This document shows positions 38,126-48,200 of a stretch of 64,000 nt of DNA, one piece after another. A model generated the notes under the pieces. That model did not search any database and had not been told where the DNA came from. It saw nothing but the letters and a program-made list of their open reading frames with translations. The position numbers and the translations under genes are program-made. The stretch covers positions 3,596,001 to 3,660,000 of the forward strand of contig NC_085849.1 of assembly GCF_020906515.1 (NCBI RefSeq). The letters run 5' to 3'. This DNA is from Vanrija pseudolonga. Lineage: Eukaryota; Basidiomycota; Tremellomycetes; Trichosporonales; Trichosporonaceae. The number at the start of each line of letters is the position of its first letter. Within the stretch, counting starts at the first letter, position 1.

Positions 38126-38654
38126 GTCGGTGAGTGGTGAACGTATCAGCAAGGTGAGAATGGACAGTAGAGAACGGAGCATGTATCTTGGAGGGGAAAG
38201 GAGGGGGGGGGGGGGGGGGGTGGCCATACGGCATCGAGGCAGTCCATGAACAGAACACTTTGACTCGGAGGTCTATTGTTCTTCAGAAGAGAACACCTTT
38301 GGGCCAGATCCATCTCGGAGGGTTCCATTGTTCGAATCCAGAGGTTTGGTGCCCACGTGGCGGAAACTGCAACAGCGCAGCAGCATTCTCCTTCGCATGC
38401 AATTCAATCACCCAGTCCTGCGGTGCCTGTTCCGTACGTTCAAATGGGCGTCAGCCTCGAGGTATGGCAATGTGTGGTCACCACAGAACCACATAGGTCC
38501 AGTACAGAATCAGTTAACACAGCTCCCAAATCTTCCCCAGCAGCTTGCCCTCGCCGGTAATTGTCCGAGTATTTCCATGCATCGGACTCCCAATTTTGCC
38601 TGAGCGGGTCCAGACGACTCCATGACTGTGGAGACGGGCACGTGTGCATCCTCG
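38126..38654. other. STE3 promoter and REI1 3' region
   Basis: 529 bases. They contain an 18-base G run at 38203-38220 and CACGTG near 38354. A tRNA-like B-box (GTTCGAATCC) near 38329 lacks a pairing T-stem. No gene is visible. Confidence 0.5.
38203..38220. repeat. Poly-G/poly-C homopolymer of 18 in the STE3 leader
   Basis: Eighteen uninterrupted G on the plus strand, so C in the sense of STE3, ending 78 bp before its start codon. It is likely length-variable. Confidence 0.9.
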
Positions 38655-40036
38655 CTACTGTACTGCGGAAGGTCAGTGGTGTTGACAACGAAAGTAAAAT
38701 CATCGACAGCCAAAACAAATCAAACTTACACAGAGGGTCCCTGAAGTCTTCGAAACGTCAGCGATAGCAAGCAGGAGGAACATACGCTTCTGGCTATTGT
38801 GCCGGAATCCAACCTTCGTCTTGAAGTCCTCTCTAGTCCTCTGATCCTTGAAGGCCTTTGCCTGCTTCTTTGCCCACGTTGCCTCTCCAGCGTTCCTCGC
38901 CTTAACCACTTCGAGCCCACGACCGTATGCTCCATGGCCACCAGCCACGGGAACTAAGCTCGAGGTGGGGTCCGCGAGGCGTTGACGAACCAATGCAAGC
39001 TTGGCCCTGGCCGGGTCTTCCTGTGGCTCGCTGGAGGGGCGGTGACGCTGGGCATAGTACACCTTGAGTGCCTTGTGGCCAATGGTGCGTCCCGAAGGCA
39101 GTGTGAGAGACAGCCCATCGGCAGTGAGGTGAGGCATTCCGGCGTTCTGATGTCAGCCCCTGCCCGTCATGCACGCCGCTCACATGTGTGTCGCTATCAT
39201 TGTCGTCCTCAACATCTTCCCAGTCCGATTCACCAGCACCTCCGAAGTTGTAGTAATCGGATAGCTCCACTCGATCTTCCTCGGTATCGTACGCAATCTT
39301 GCAGTGGGACTTGTCGATCATGTGCTTGCGCACGGCTTCCAAGCTTCCAAACTCCTTGCCACCGTTGGGGCAGTAGAGGCACAGGTTGCCGAGCGCCACC
39401 TTTTCTCCCAGGTAACCCAGCAGCCCGTCGATATCGATGAGCAGCTCTTGGTCAGGAATGAAGAAGCTGTGGATACTCGACATGTGTGCCAGGTTTGCCT
39501 GTACGTCGGCGGCACGGTGGTTGCAGAAAAGACAGTCCATCGGGCCAATCTTTCTGCGCGAGGCGGCGATGGCGGCTTCGATGTCCATCTCTTCGTCACT
39601 CTCCTCCTCAGCATCATCAACCTCCATGGCGGGTTGATACGCGGCTGTTGACGAGGAGGGTACTTGATCAGCGGAGATAGGAGTAGCTGCCGAAGCAGGG
39701 GTACGCGCTAACGCCGCCTCTCGCTCGCGATGTTTCTTGGACTGGACATGAGAGCGGTACGAGTTGTCAGTGGAGAATTGCTTGCTGCCGAATGTCAGCA
39801 TGGCGAGAGCCACGGGTGAATCACCTGCACGCGTTGCAAATCATGTCTCGGGGGTCGGGGCGCACAGCGTTTTGTTCGCGACGCTCGATCACCTTCTCGT
39901 TGAAGGCGGATGCCGATACGGGAGGCAAGTTGGCGACTCTGCGCTTCATGTTGTAACGGTGCCAGTCGGTGCCGAAGTGAGACCGCTGCTCTTCAGCAGT
40001 CTCAAAGGCGATTCGGCATGATATACAGGTGAACAT
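38655..40036 (-). CDS. REI1: Pre-60S maturation factor REI1 (ZNF622-type zinc finger)
   Basis: Cytoplasmic C2H2 zinc-finger protein that helps release the Arx1 export factor from pre-60S particles. Zinc fingers: MFTCISCRIAFETAEEQRSH at the start; MICNAC joined to KQFSTDNSYRSHVQSKKH; MDCLFCNHRAADVQANLAHM; and LCLYCPNGGKEFGSLEAVRK. An acidic linker (ESDWEDVEDDNDSD) precedes the conserved GHKALKVYYAQRHRP block. I infer two small 3' introns so that the protein ends KVGFRHNSQKHFRDPLLQ, exactly the family ending, with TAG at 38655-38657. It is divergent from DBP10, with a CACGTG/TTACGTAA/CACGTG promoter between. Confidence 0.94.
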
Positions 40037-40371
40037 TGTGAGCCGAATGGGCGACAGTGGTGATTGATAATGGTTGAAGTGAAGAGAGAGTGAAGAGTCT
40101 TGGTGCGCGTTTTGAATATTTTGACTTGGGAAGACTTGTGGACTCCACCCCTGTGCGTAAGCAAGCAGTCAGCACGGCGGAGCCGAGACTTGTCACGTGA
40201 TTCATTACGTAAATTTGCACGTGGTACTTGTGCTCTACCTCCACCGGCCCAGTGGTCGCTGGGTTTCGCTTTTCAAAACTTTGTGTACTGGCTGGATGTG
40301 CACATAGCACATTGTACCCAGTCAACGTTGGCAGTCACTTCTTCTCGAGTAAAGCGACTGCTCGACCCACC
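40037..40371. promoter_or_regulatory. Divergent promoter REI1 / DBP10 with CACGTG-TTACGTAA-CACGTG
   Basis: 335 bases serve two ribosome-biogenesis genes. CACGTG at 40194-40199, TTACGTAA at 40205-40212 and a second CACGTG at 40218-40223 form the densest copy of the motif module in this window. Confidence 0.6.
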
Positions 40372-42851
40372 ATGGCAACACAAAACACCTTCAAGGCAGA
40401 TTGGATTCCGTCACAGAATGACGCGTCTCAGACTCAGACCTCAGCAAAGCGCAAGTCGGCGGCCTCCTGGCAACAGCTCGGTATGTTGCTCCTCCCATCC
40501 CACACAACATACGAGACGCGCGGGCTGACACGGCTGCAGGCCTGTCACCTCAGATGACAAGGGCCTTGGGACTGCGAGGGTTCAAGCAGCCTACACCCAT
40601 CCAGAGGATGGCAATCCCAAGCGCTCTTGAAAATCCTCCAAGAGACATTTTGGGCATGGCTCGAACGGGATCGGGCAAAACCTTGGCCTATCTCATCCCA
40701 ATGCTGCAACGACTTGGTACGCGGCGTGAGCCCCATGGCATCCGCTGCTTGATTCTATGCCCGAGCCGAGAACTTGCCGTCCAGATTCTGAAGGCAGGGA
40801 AGGACCTCTCACGAAGCCTTGCAGGAACCGACAAGTCGTCGGCACTCCGCTGGTCGGTGATCATGGGCGGAGAATCACTAGATCAACAGTTTGAGAAGAT
40901 TTCAGAGAAACCGGATATGTGGGTCACGATAGTTAGTGAGTGCTAACAGCAGCGTCATTGCTACTCCGGGTCGATTCTTGCATATTGTGGTGGAAATGGA
41001 CCTCGATCTGCGGGGCTTGGACATGGTGATCTACGACGAGGCCGATCGGTGAGCAATCTGAGCTTCCAGGGAGACTGACCTCAGTCTATTCGAGATGGGC
41101 TTCGAAGTTCAACTTCGAGAGATTCTTCACCGCCTGCCAGCTAGCCGTCATAGCTTGTTGTTTTCAGCGACACTTCCCTCGTCTCTGGCTGAGTTTGCGA
41201 AGGCTGGGCTCAACAACCCTAACTTCATCCGATTGGACACGGAGCACCGTATCAGTCCCTCGCTCAAAACTGCATTTGTCTGGACGAAACCAGATGAGAA
41301 GGACGCGGCACTTCTTATCCTGCTTCGCGATGCCATCGGCATCTCGATGTCATCGGAGGTCGTGAGCAACCGACAGAAAGCCATCATCTTCGCCTCCACA
41401 AAGCATCACGTCGAATATCTCCAGACTCTGCTCTCGGCGGCAGGATACCGTGCATCGTTCATCTATGGCTCCCTGGACCAAGCTGCTCGCCAGCAGCAAC
41501 TACGCCAATTCAGGAGCGATGACACCGACCTCCTCGTGGTTACCGATGTTGCGGCACGAGGCATCGACATCCCGTCAATGGGGCATGTCATCAACTTTGA
41601 CTTCCCTTCCAGTCCACGTGTTTTCGTCCATCGAGTCGGACGCACCGCTCGTGCTGGGCAGGAAGGATCGGCTTGGACGATAGTCACCAAAGAAGACCTG
41701 CCTTTCCTTCTCGATCTCGAGGTCTTTTTGGACCGCCCGATAACAGGCAATAAGGACGTGTTCGGTGCCGCTCCCCGCGAGTCCCTGGAAACGGCGATGG
41801 AGTACATTCAAAACGGCCTCGAAGAGGCTGAACCTCAGCTACCTTCTCTTCGGGAGGTCATGAAGCGCGGACAGAGCATGTTCGAGAGGTCACGTTCAAA
41901 GGCAAGCCGGGAAGCCTACCGGAAGGCAAAGGCCATCGTGGCTGATCTGTCACATGGACCCATGGTTGTCCTCCCAGTTTTGCAGAGCGAGACTGGCAGT
42001 GAGCCTGCGGAGTCCAGCCAACTTCGAGAGCGACTCCTCGAATCCGTCCAGGACTATCGACCCCCTGAGACCATCTTTGAGATTGGCTCGCGTGGGAAGC
42101 AGCCGGCAGCCCAGCTCATGCAGCAACGCCGACTACTCCTTTCGAAACATCGAGCAGACCGACGGGTCTTGCAGGTGGATGACAATGACGATGCAATGGA
42201 GACAGTGAGTCATTCCCGCGGCAAGCGGCTGAGCCTATAGGATGCTCGAACTCCTGTGGTCAAGAAGTCTTACAGGGATCCGAACTTCTTCCTTCCACAC
42301 GAGCACGTAGAGACTGCAAAGAACAAGGGGTTAGTACAACAACACTTCGCATGCGATAACCAAACTGACTTCACTTTTAGTTATTCTTTGAATGATGACT
42401 CGTTCGCTGCACAGGCACGTTCTGCCATCCTCGACTTACAAGGAGACGAAGGGGCAGCTCAGCGAGCCCAGAAGGCTAGCCAGATGAAGTGGGACAAGAA
42501 AAGCAAACGCTTTGTCAAAGGCGATGGGGTCGGCGCCGACAACCAGAAGATGGTCAAAGGCGAGAGTGGAGTGCTCCTACCGGCAACCTTTAAGAGTGGA
42601 CGCTTTGCAACATGGCAGTCCTCGAAGAAGCGGCACCAGCCATCGTCATCGACTCCGTCGGAGCGCCAGGCTTCTCATCGTCCTGCCAAACACCAGAAAC
42701 AGACAGCTTCTGGTGGTAAAGCTAAATCAGAGCTGCATTCTGTGGAGGCTATGCGTCGTAATCGACTTCAGAAGGAGAAGGTAGGTGGTGCCGACAAACA
42801 ATGCTAACATGTCAGCTACAGGCGCGTAACGGAAGACCGCGTCGGAAGTAA
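40372..42851 (+). CDS. DBP10: DEAD-box ATP-dependent RNA helicase DBP10
   Basis: Nucleolar RNA helicase needed for 60S subunit assembly. Motifs in order: Q-motif [15 protein letters not shown]; Walker A ARTGSGKT (about 40660); [21 protein letters not shown] (formed by splicing a 34-nt intron near 40920-40953); DEADR; SAT; then helicase domain 2 with [12 protein letters not shown] and [10 protein letters not shown]. The C-terminal extension has [36 protein letters not shown] and a basic end (ARNGRPRRK), all typical of DBP10. The last exon ends with TAA at 42849-42851. Codon use is mixed (about two thirds GC-ending in the first 36 codons by eye), unlike genes right of 45 kb. Confidence 0.95.
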
Positions 42852-43359
42852 GATGCATGGACAAAGTAGGCACATCGAACGCCAGCTATGACGACTCGCT
42901 TGCTTGGCAATGATACGTGGAGTGAAGTGGGGAAGGAGGGCAATACCGGATGCATTGTAAGATGTGTAGGGCGCTGGGAGTTTCCGTGTAGTATTGGAAT
43001 GAGACTGGTCATCGCCCAGATCTTGAAGACTGTTAAGTATCGACATTGAGCGAGGCTTCAGCGACTGTAGCGTTCGTGTTGGAGCGCGCGGACCTCTTTC
43101 ATCAAAGGTTCGTATTAGCCTGGCGAGGCATGGACATAACCATCAGTAGTGCGAGCGACAATTAGCACAGTGGTCTGGTCCTCCGTTGCAGCGGTCGTCA
43201 TAGTAGTCGAAGTGGTTTGATGACGATCAAGTGTCAGTTGGTTGCCACCGCTCAACAGTGTTTCACTAGTTCATAGTATATATATCATCCAATCCTCGCA
43301 GGCCAAGCCGAAAGATCGAATTCTGCGAGTGTTAGCTTTTGGTTCTGAAGTGGTTCTCA
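42852..43359. other. Intergenic region, DBP10 to pheromone gene
   Basis: 508 bases between two 3' ends. An AT-rich stretch (TATATATAT, about 43278-43287) lies downstream of the pheromone stop and may serve in 3'-end formation. I found no second pheromone-like frame ending in a CAAX box on either strand. Confidence 0.5.
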
Positions 43360-43491
43360 CTAGGCGATGATGCAGGAGAACCAGTCCCAGCCGCCGATGC
43401 GGTCAGCGCCGCTCTCGTTGTTGCGGGGAGCCTCGGAGCCCTCCTGGGCGAACGAAGCGACGTTGGTGAAGATGGCGGTGAAGGCGTCCAT
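43360..43491 (-). CDS. Lipopeptide mating pheromone precursor (CAAX)
   Basis: A single-exon, 43-residue frame. The start MDAFTAIF resembles known Cryptococcus pheromone precursors. A mid-part with EAPRNNE follows, a usual region of N-terminal processing, then a Gly/aromatic core (GGWDWFSC) and C-terminal CIIA. CIIA is a CAAX box, so Cys40 should be farnesylated, the last three residues removed and the cysteine carboxymethylated. The mature N-terminus cannot be fixed from sequence. TAG lies at 43360-43362 and ATG at 43489-43491. A TATA box (TATATAAA) lies about 100 bp upstream and an ACAATG overlaps the start. 40 of 43 sense codons end in G or C, suiting high expression. Together with STE3 it completes a pheromone/receptor pair. 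Confidence 0.93.
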   Translation of the reverse strand: MDAFTAIFTNVASFAQEGSEAPRNNESGADRIGGWDWFSCIIA

Positions 43492-43591
43492 TGTAGTTGT
43501 TGTTGGGGGTTGGTTGCTTGGTTGGTTTGGTTGAGGAGTGGAGAGGAGAGAGAGCTGGTTGGATGAGGACCAGAGACGTGCCGGAGGGGGG

Positions 43592-43600
43592 GTTTATATA
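43592..43600 (-). promoter_or_regulatory. TATA box of the pheromone gene
   Basis: TATATAAAC on the minus strand, about 100 bp before the start codon. It is followed by a CAAC-rich leader that ends directly at the ATG. Confidence 0.6.
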
Positions 43601-44274
43601 TGCATTTTTGGCCCTCCGAGGCGTGAGTGGACGCGGTGGCCAGCGCTGCGTGTGTGCATGCTGGAAGCTGTCGTTGTTCGACTCGAGGACGACGAGCAAG
43701 GCTATGGAACTGTGGAATGACAATGGGGTGTGGTTGGTGCCGCCTGCCTGCCTGCCGTTCTCAGCGATCAAGGTCGCAGTCGACGACGCCTTTGGGTGGG
43801 GCCGATACGGTCGGGCACGCCACACTGCGGCCCGTGGCGCGCTTGCTGGCCTTGTCCCCCAGCTCTCGTGGTGGGGATACCGCTGCACGTCCTTTCGGGC
43901 CTGCATGTGGCGTCGGGCGAGACAATGCCGCGCGTGGAGGGTGCCGGCGGCAACAATAGCACGGTGGGGGAGGGGGGAGATTGGGTTCGTGGCGCCCGGC
44001 GGCGGGCGCGTTTCAGTTCAAGGAGGAGGGACGCGACGACGAGATTAGCGCGGCGGACAACGTTCCAGAAGCATTGTATACGGTTCGCCGCAGGGCATGG
44101 AGGCGCCGAGCGAACACGCCTGCCGCATGTGTTGCACAATGGGTTTGCGCCGAGCCGATTCGGGGGGACAACGAGATATGCCAAGGCGCCGCGCCGTAGC
44201 CAGGCTGCAGCATCCTTCAGCGGTGGAATGCTACGTGTGTGCTGCCGCCGCAGCTGACAATGGGAGCATGCACT

Positions 44275-44379
44275 GGGGTAAGTTTGACAATGCGGCGTGT
44301 ACTGGGTTAAGTTTGAGGAGTCAACGTACACTCGTTGGGGTAGGTTTGACAATACAGCGTGGACTGGGTTAAGTTTGAG
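44275..44379. repeat. Imperfect direct repeat, 43-bp unit, 62-bp period
   Basis: Unit 44275-44317 and unit 44337-44379 match at 39 of 43 positions. Within each unit a GGGTAAGTTTGA-like word occurs twice. A weaker related stretch lies near 44546-44600. Confidence 0.8.
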
Positions 44380-45273
44380 CCATCCCCAAGCAATGGCGCA
44401 CCAACAATACATGCGTGCTCCGTCGCCACACACCCAAGATACAGTAATGGGCAGACACGCACGAGGCCGCCATGAAACGAGGGGGTGGCGCCGTTCCCCA
44501 TGCCGACAGTTGACGCAACAACGACATGCTGTCGCCATTCCGAATAGGTTAGGTCTGACTACAATACTGCACTCGGCGACCAAGCGGCGTGGATGGGTAA
44601 GTTGCCCGCTGCATGCAGTCAACGTCACAGCGTGCGTTGACGCAACTCGGCCTGCCGAATGTGGCGCACGCACAATGGCGAGCGCGTCGGCGCCATTCAC
44701 ACACCACGATGCCACAATGCCCGAGACGACAATACGCTGCTCTCGATTGAGCTCGAGCTTGAGCTTGAGCCTGGGCAGTGCATGTCGAGTCGACTCGCAC
44801 GCGTCGAGTCGTACGTTACATGGGCATTGTATGCCAGAGTGCGCACAACGCCGACGCAGAGCACTCCGCTGCTTGCGCCAAGGCCCCTCCCGCCGGCCGG
44901 ATCCGAGCCGACTCAAGGATGCTTGGCACTTGTTGTTCTGCACCTCCTTGTTCTTGCTTATCCATGCATGTCGGCACCATACCACCCCGCCGATCGTGTC
45001 GACGTGGAGCATGCTGCGCCGTGTCGACGACGGCTTGAGGCAGTTTGCCACCCTGCCTGCGCCATTTCCAGCCATTTGCCACCCTTGGCACCAACTTGCC
45101 CAATTCGCCACACTCATCACCACCTCCCCCACCTCCTCACCCCCCACCCACCTCCCTGGTGCACATAATTCGTTACATGTCAACTGTCATCACTATGGTA
45201 CAATGTATTGCACACTTGCATGCCGGGGATGTGTCTGAGGGTCCGTGACGTCGTCTTCGTCGTCGGCGTCTAT

Positions 45274-48200
45274 CTACGATGGGCGGACGGGCGGCCCGCC
45301 CGGGTGCGTTCTCAGCAAGCCCTTGCCTGTGAACGCCTGGTGGCCGCCATACAGGTCGATCAGGTGGCCGCCGGGGGGCGGGGGCCGCTGTGGGCGTTGT
45401 TGTTGTTGCTGCGGCTGGTGTTGCTGGTGCTGTAGCTGCTGCGACGGTGCATGCGCCGGGCGCGCGCTGGGCTGCGGCTGCCGCGCGGCGGGGTTGGTCA
45501 TGGCAATGGTGTAGCTGCGCGCGTCGTACGAGGCAAGCGACAGCTTGTATCCCGTCGGGTCGTCACACGCGACATACTGCACATGCTCGGTGGGGTTCTC
45601 AAACGAAGCCGCAGGTTCAACTGGAACAAGTCAGCACGGCCCACAACCCAACCCCAACCCCACTCACATCGCTTGAACGCAAACACATAAGGCATCGGCG
45701 CCGTCTGGCTGCGAGCGCAGCTGTACGTGTCCGAGAACTGCGTGTTGACCTGCATCTCGTCCTTGCCCTTCTCATTCTTGGACAGGAAGATTTGCCCGCC
45801 ACGCGTCTCGAGCCAGCGCTTGGACCACTTGCCGCGCTTGGTCTCGAGGTGGACCCAGCCGCCAACCTGCGGGGGAGTATTCGGCACGCCCTGAGAACAA
45901 TGGGTCAGTGCCACGTCGACAAAACACACGATCGCGCTTCCAAACTCACCCTGGCCCACGATGCAATACCGCGCATCGTGTCCTTGATCACAAGGCAGTT
46001 CTTGGTCGCGGTAGGATCCCAACCCCTGGTCACGGCCAGGATCGACTCGTAGTCGCGCACCTGTCGCTCAATGCCCAGCTCGGCAAAGATCTCGAAAACG
46101 ACCCAGCCGCTCGTGGGGCCAGTCATGACCTCTGCAAAGTCCCCACGCGCCCGAGCGGCGGCAACAACATCGCGGGCCGTGGTCTCGGGGTAGACATCGA
46201 GCGGGAGCGTCTTGCTGTTGCCTCGCTTGTCGAGAACCAGGCATCGCACTGCGACCGGTCGTGCACGGTGCGGGATAGGCTCGGAAGGCGGTGTAGGGGC
46301 ACTAGCGCCTGGGTGGTGACGTGCGGCATTAGAGTGCGACCGTGGGCGGCTTGGCACTGGGGACCGACCGGCATTCATGGAAGGGCCGCGCGACACTGGT
46401 TGGCCAGACGTGTTGGGGCTCGACGTGTGTGACACGACAAGTGGGCTGCCCGAGCGGGGCTGGTCGCCCTCGGACGCGATGCGGTGGGTACGAGACGACG
46501 AAGTCGGCTGGCGACGGAGGTGGGCGTCGCCGTCCGAGGCCACTCTGTAGCCGTGGTGGGTGTGATCGTGAGGGCTGCCGCCATGGCTGGTGCTCGAGTG
46601 GCGCTCTGCTGAGCCATGGCCGGTGCTCGATTGGTGCTCAGCGCTACGCCCACTGCTGGGGCGACGCTGCATATCGGCACCACCACGACTGGGCATGAGA
46701 CTCTCGGGGCGGTCGTCGTCTGCAGGCAGGGTGAGGTAGCCTTGGCGCGCTGGAGACTTTGGAGGGCGCGGCAGCGGGTTCTGGTTCTGCTGCTGCTGCA
46801 CACGGGCGCGGTACGGGCCGGGGTCGGCAGACGAGGGGCGGGGGATGGGCTCGCCAGGAGACGGCTGGCGCGCGTCGGGGTTGCGGACCCGGAGGAGGTT
46901 GCCGCCGATGGGAGGAGTGCCGATAGCGACACGCTCTAGTCGGCCGGCAAGCACATCCGGAGGGATACCGCCCTCGCCGTCCCAGCCACGGGTGCGGGGC
47001 TGCGACTCGGAATGATAACGGTGCTCTCTCGGGTCGCGGGTCGACTTTGAGCGGACAATCGGCGCCGGGGCGGGTGAGGCCGGCTTGGCCTCGACCAGCC
47101 TGGTCTTGCTCCTGCGAAGCATGCGTTCGCGTTCGGCGCGGCGTGCTTCACGGCGTCGTTGCTTGTCTGCGAACCGCTGTTGCTGAGCGGCGGATGCTTG
47201 TGGGTGGAGGCGAGATAACGGGACGTCGTCTGCGACTTGAGATAATGGACGATCATCATCGTCATAGTCTGAATCGTCGTCTGAATTGTCGTCGTCGGAC
47301 AGGTCCAATGCGGCGCTGTCAACACGGGGCACGCGCCGTTCACGTGAGCTCCCACGCGACGAACCACGCGAATCACGCCCACTGCCGCCAAGGCCAGATG
47401 TTTGGCCAGATCCACCCGCGCCGCCAGTTCGGCGAGGCACGTCGCGCCAGCTCGTCCACACACCACTCGTGTTTTCAGACGAAGCGCCTGAACCACCACC
47501 GCCCTGGCCGCCAGTGCCTCCACCACCCGCGCCGCCTGCATCCGAGCGTCCAGGGTTGGCACGCTGTTGAGGACCAGACGACTCGTGCATGGCGTAGCTG
47601 TGGCTTCCGACGGATTCGGTTGGCGCAATCGCAGCATTGCTAGACTGGAGACTGTCGCGGTTGGCGCGCATGTCGTCAAAGTCAAACGACGGACCAGTAG
47701 CCATTGCCATAGAGTCGTCAATCGTGGGGAATGCATTGATGGCCGCTTCCCAGCTGCTTGAGCGGAGGGATGGAGACAAGTCGCCCTCGAGAGGGTTGTA
47801 TCCGTCACCACCATCCGTGGGAAGGAATGCGTCGTTGAATGCGGCGTTGAAATGCTGGTTGAAGTGGTTCAGGTCGTCCGTGTTGAAGTCATCCGGCCCA
47901 TCGTCCATGTCGGGGAACTGCTTGGGCTTGCGGTTTTCCTTGATATGGCTAGGGTGGACGCCCAACTTCTCGTACAACTCGTAGAAGCTGGGGCTAGTGG
48001 GAGGTTCGTCCACGCCGAGGCTCTCTGAGCGAGCGCGGGACATGGGAATCTCGTTGAACGGCTCAAAGCCAGCGGCGGTAGGCGGGGCCGACGTGGGCTG
48101 GTGAGGGGTAGCGAGCTCTGCCGACGAGCCAGACGAGCCAACACGTCCTCCAGAGAAGTCGGTCTTGATGGACAGGCTACACGGTGGCGAATGGGAGCGT

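Larger units (their letters stand above)
43489..45206. promoter_or_regulatory. Cluster of ACAATG (HMG-box core) motifs
   Basis: ACAATG on + begins at 43720, 43922, 44136, 44257, 44287, 44672, 44714 and 45201. On the minus strand it covers 43489-43494, 44072-44077 and 44825-44830. HMG-box regulators of mating (Prf1/Mat2 type) bind ACAA(A/T)G-like cores. That these copies act on the pheromone gene is inference. Confidence 0.4.
43492..45273. other. Gene-poor interval with repeats and many ACAATG motifs
   Basis: 1.78 kb between the pheromone gene and the RA-PH gene. I find no supportable gene. The long frames on both strands (for example minus 43768-45183) are unlike any family and run through the repeats. 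The interval contains an imperfect 62-bp-period repeat (44275-44379), GAGCTT-type hexamer repeats near 44749-44770, and eleven ACAATG motifs counting both strands. It also marks the change from mixed to GC-ending codon use. Confidence 0.55.

Noticed and set aside
38325-38340. tRNA B-box-like GTTCGAATCC
   Set aside because: The flanking bases do not form a T-stem and no A-box or acceptor stem could be found upstream.
43768-45183. 471-codon minus-strand frame and an overlapping 313-codon plus-strand frame
   Set aside because: Translations are Cys/Arg/His-rich with no domain, they overlap each other on opposite strands, and they run through the 62-bp-period repeat. Chance frames in GC-rich DNA are a better explanation.
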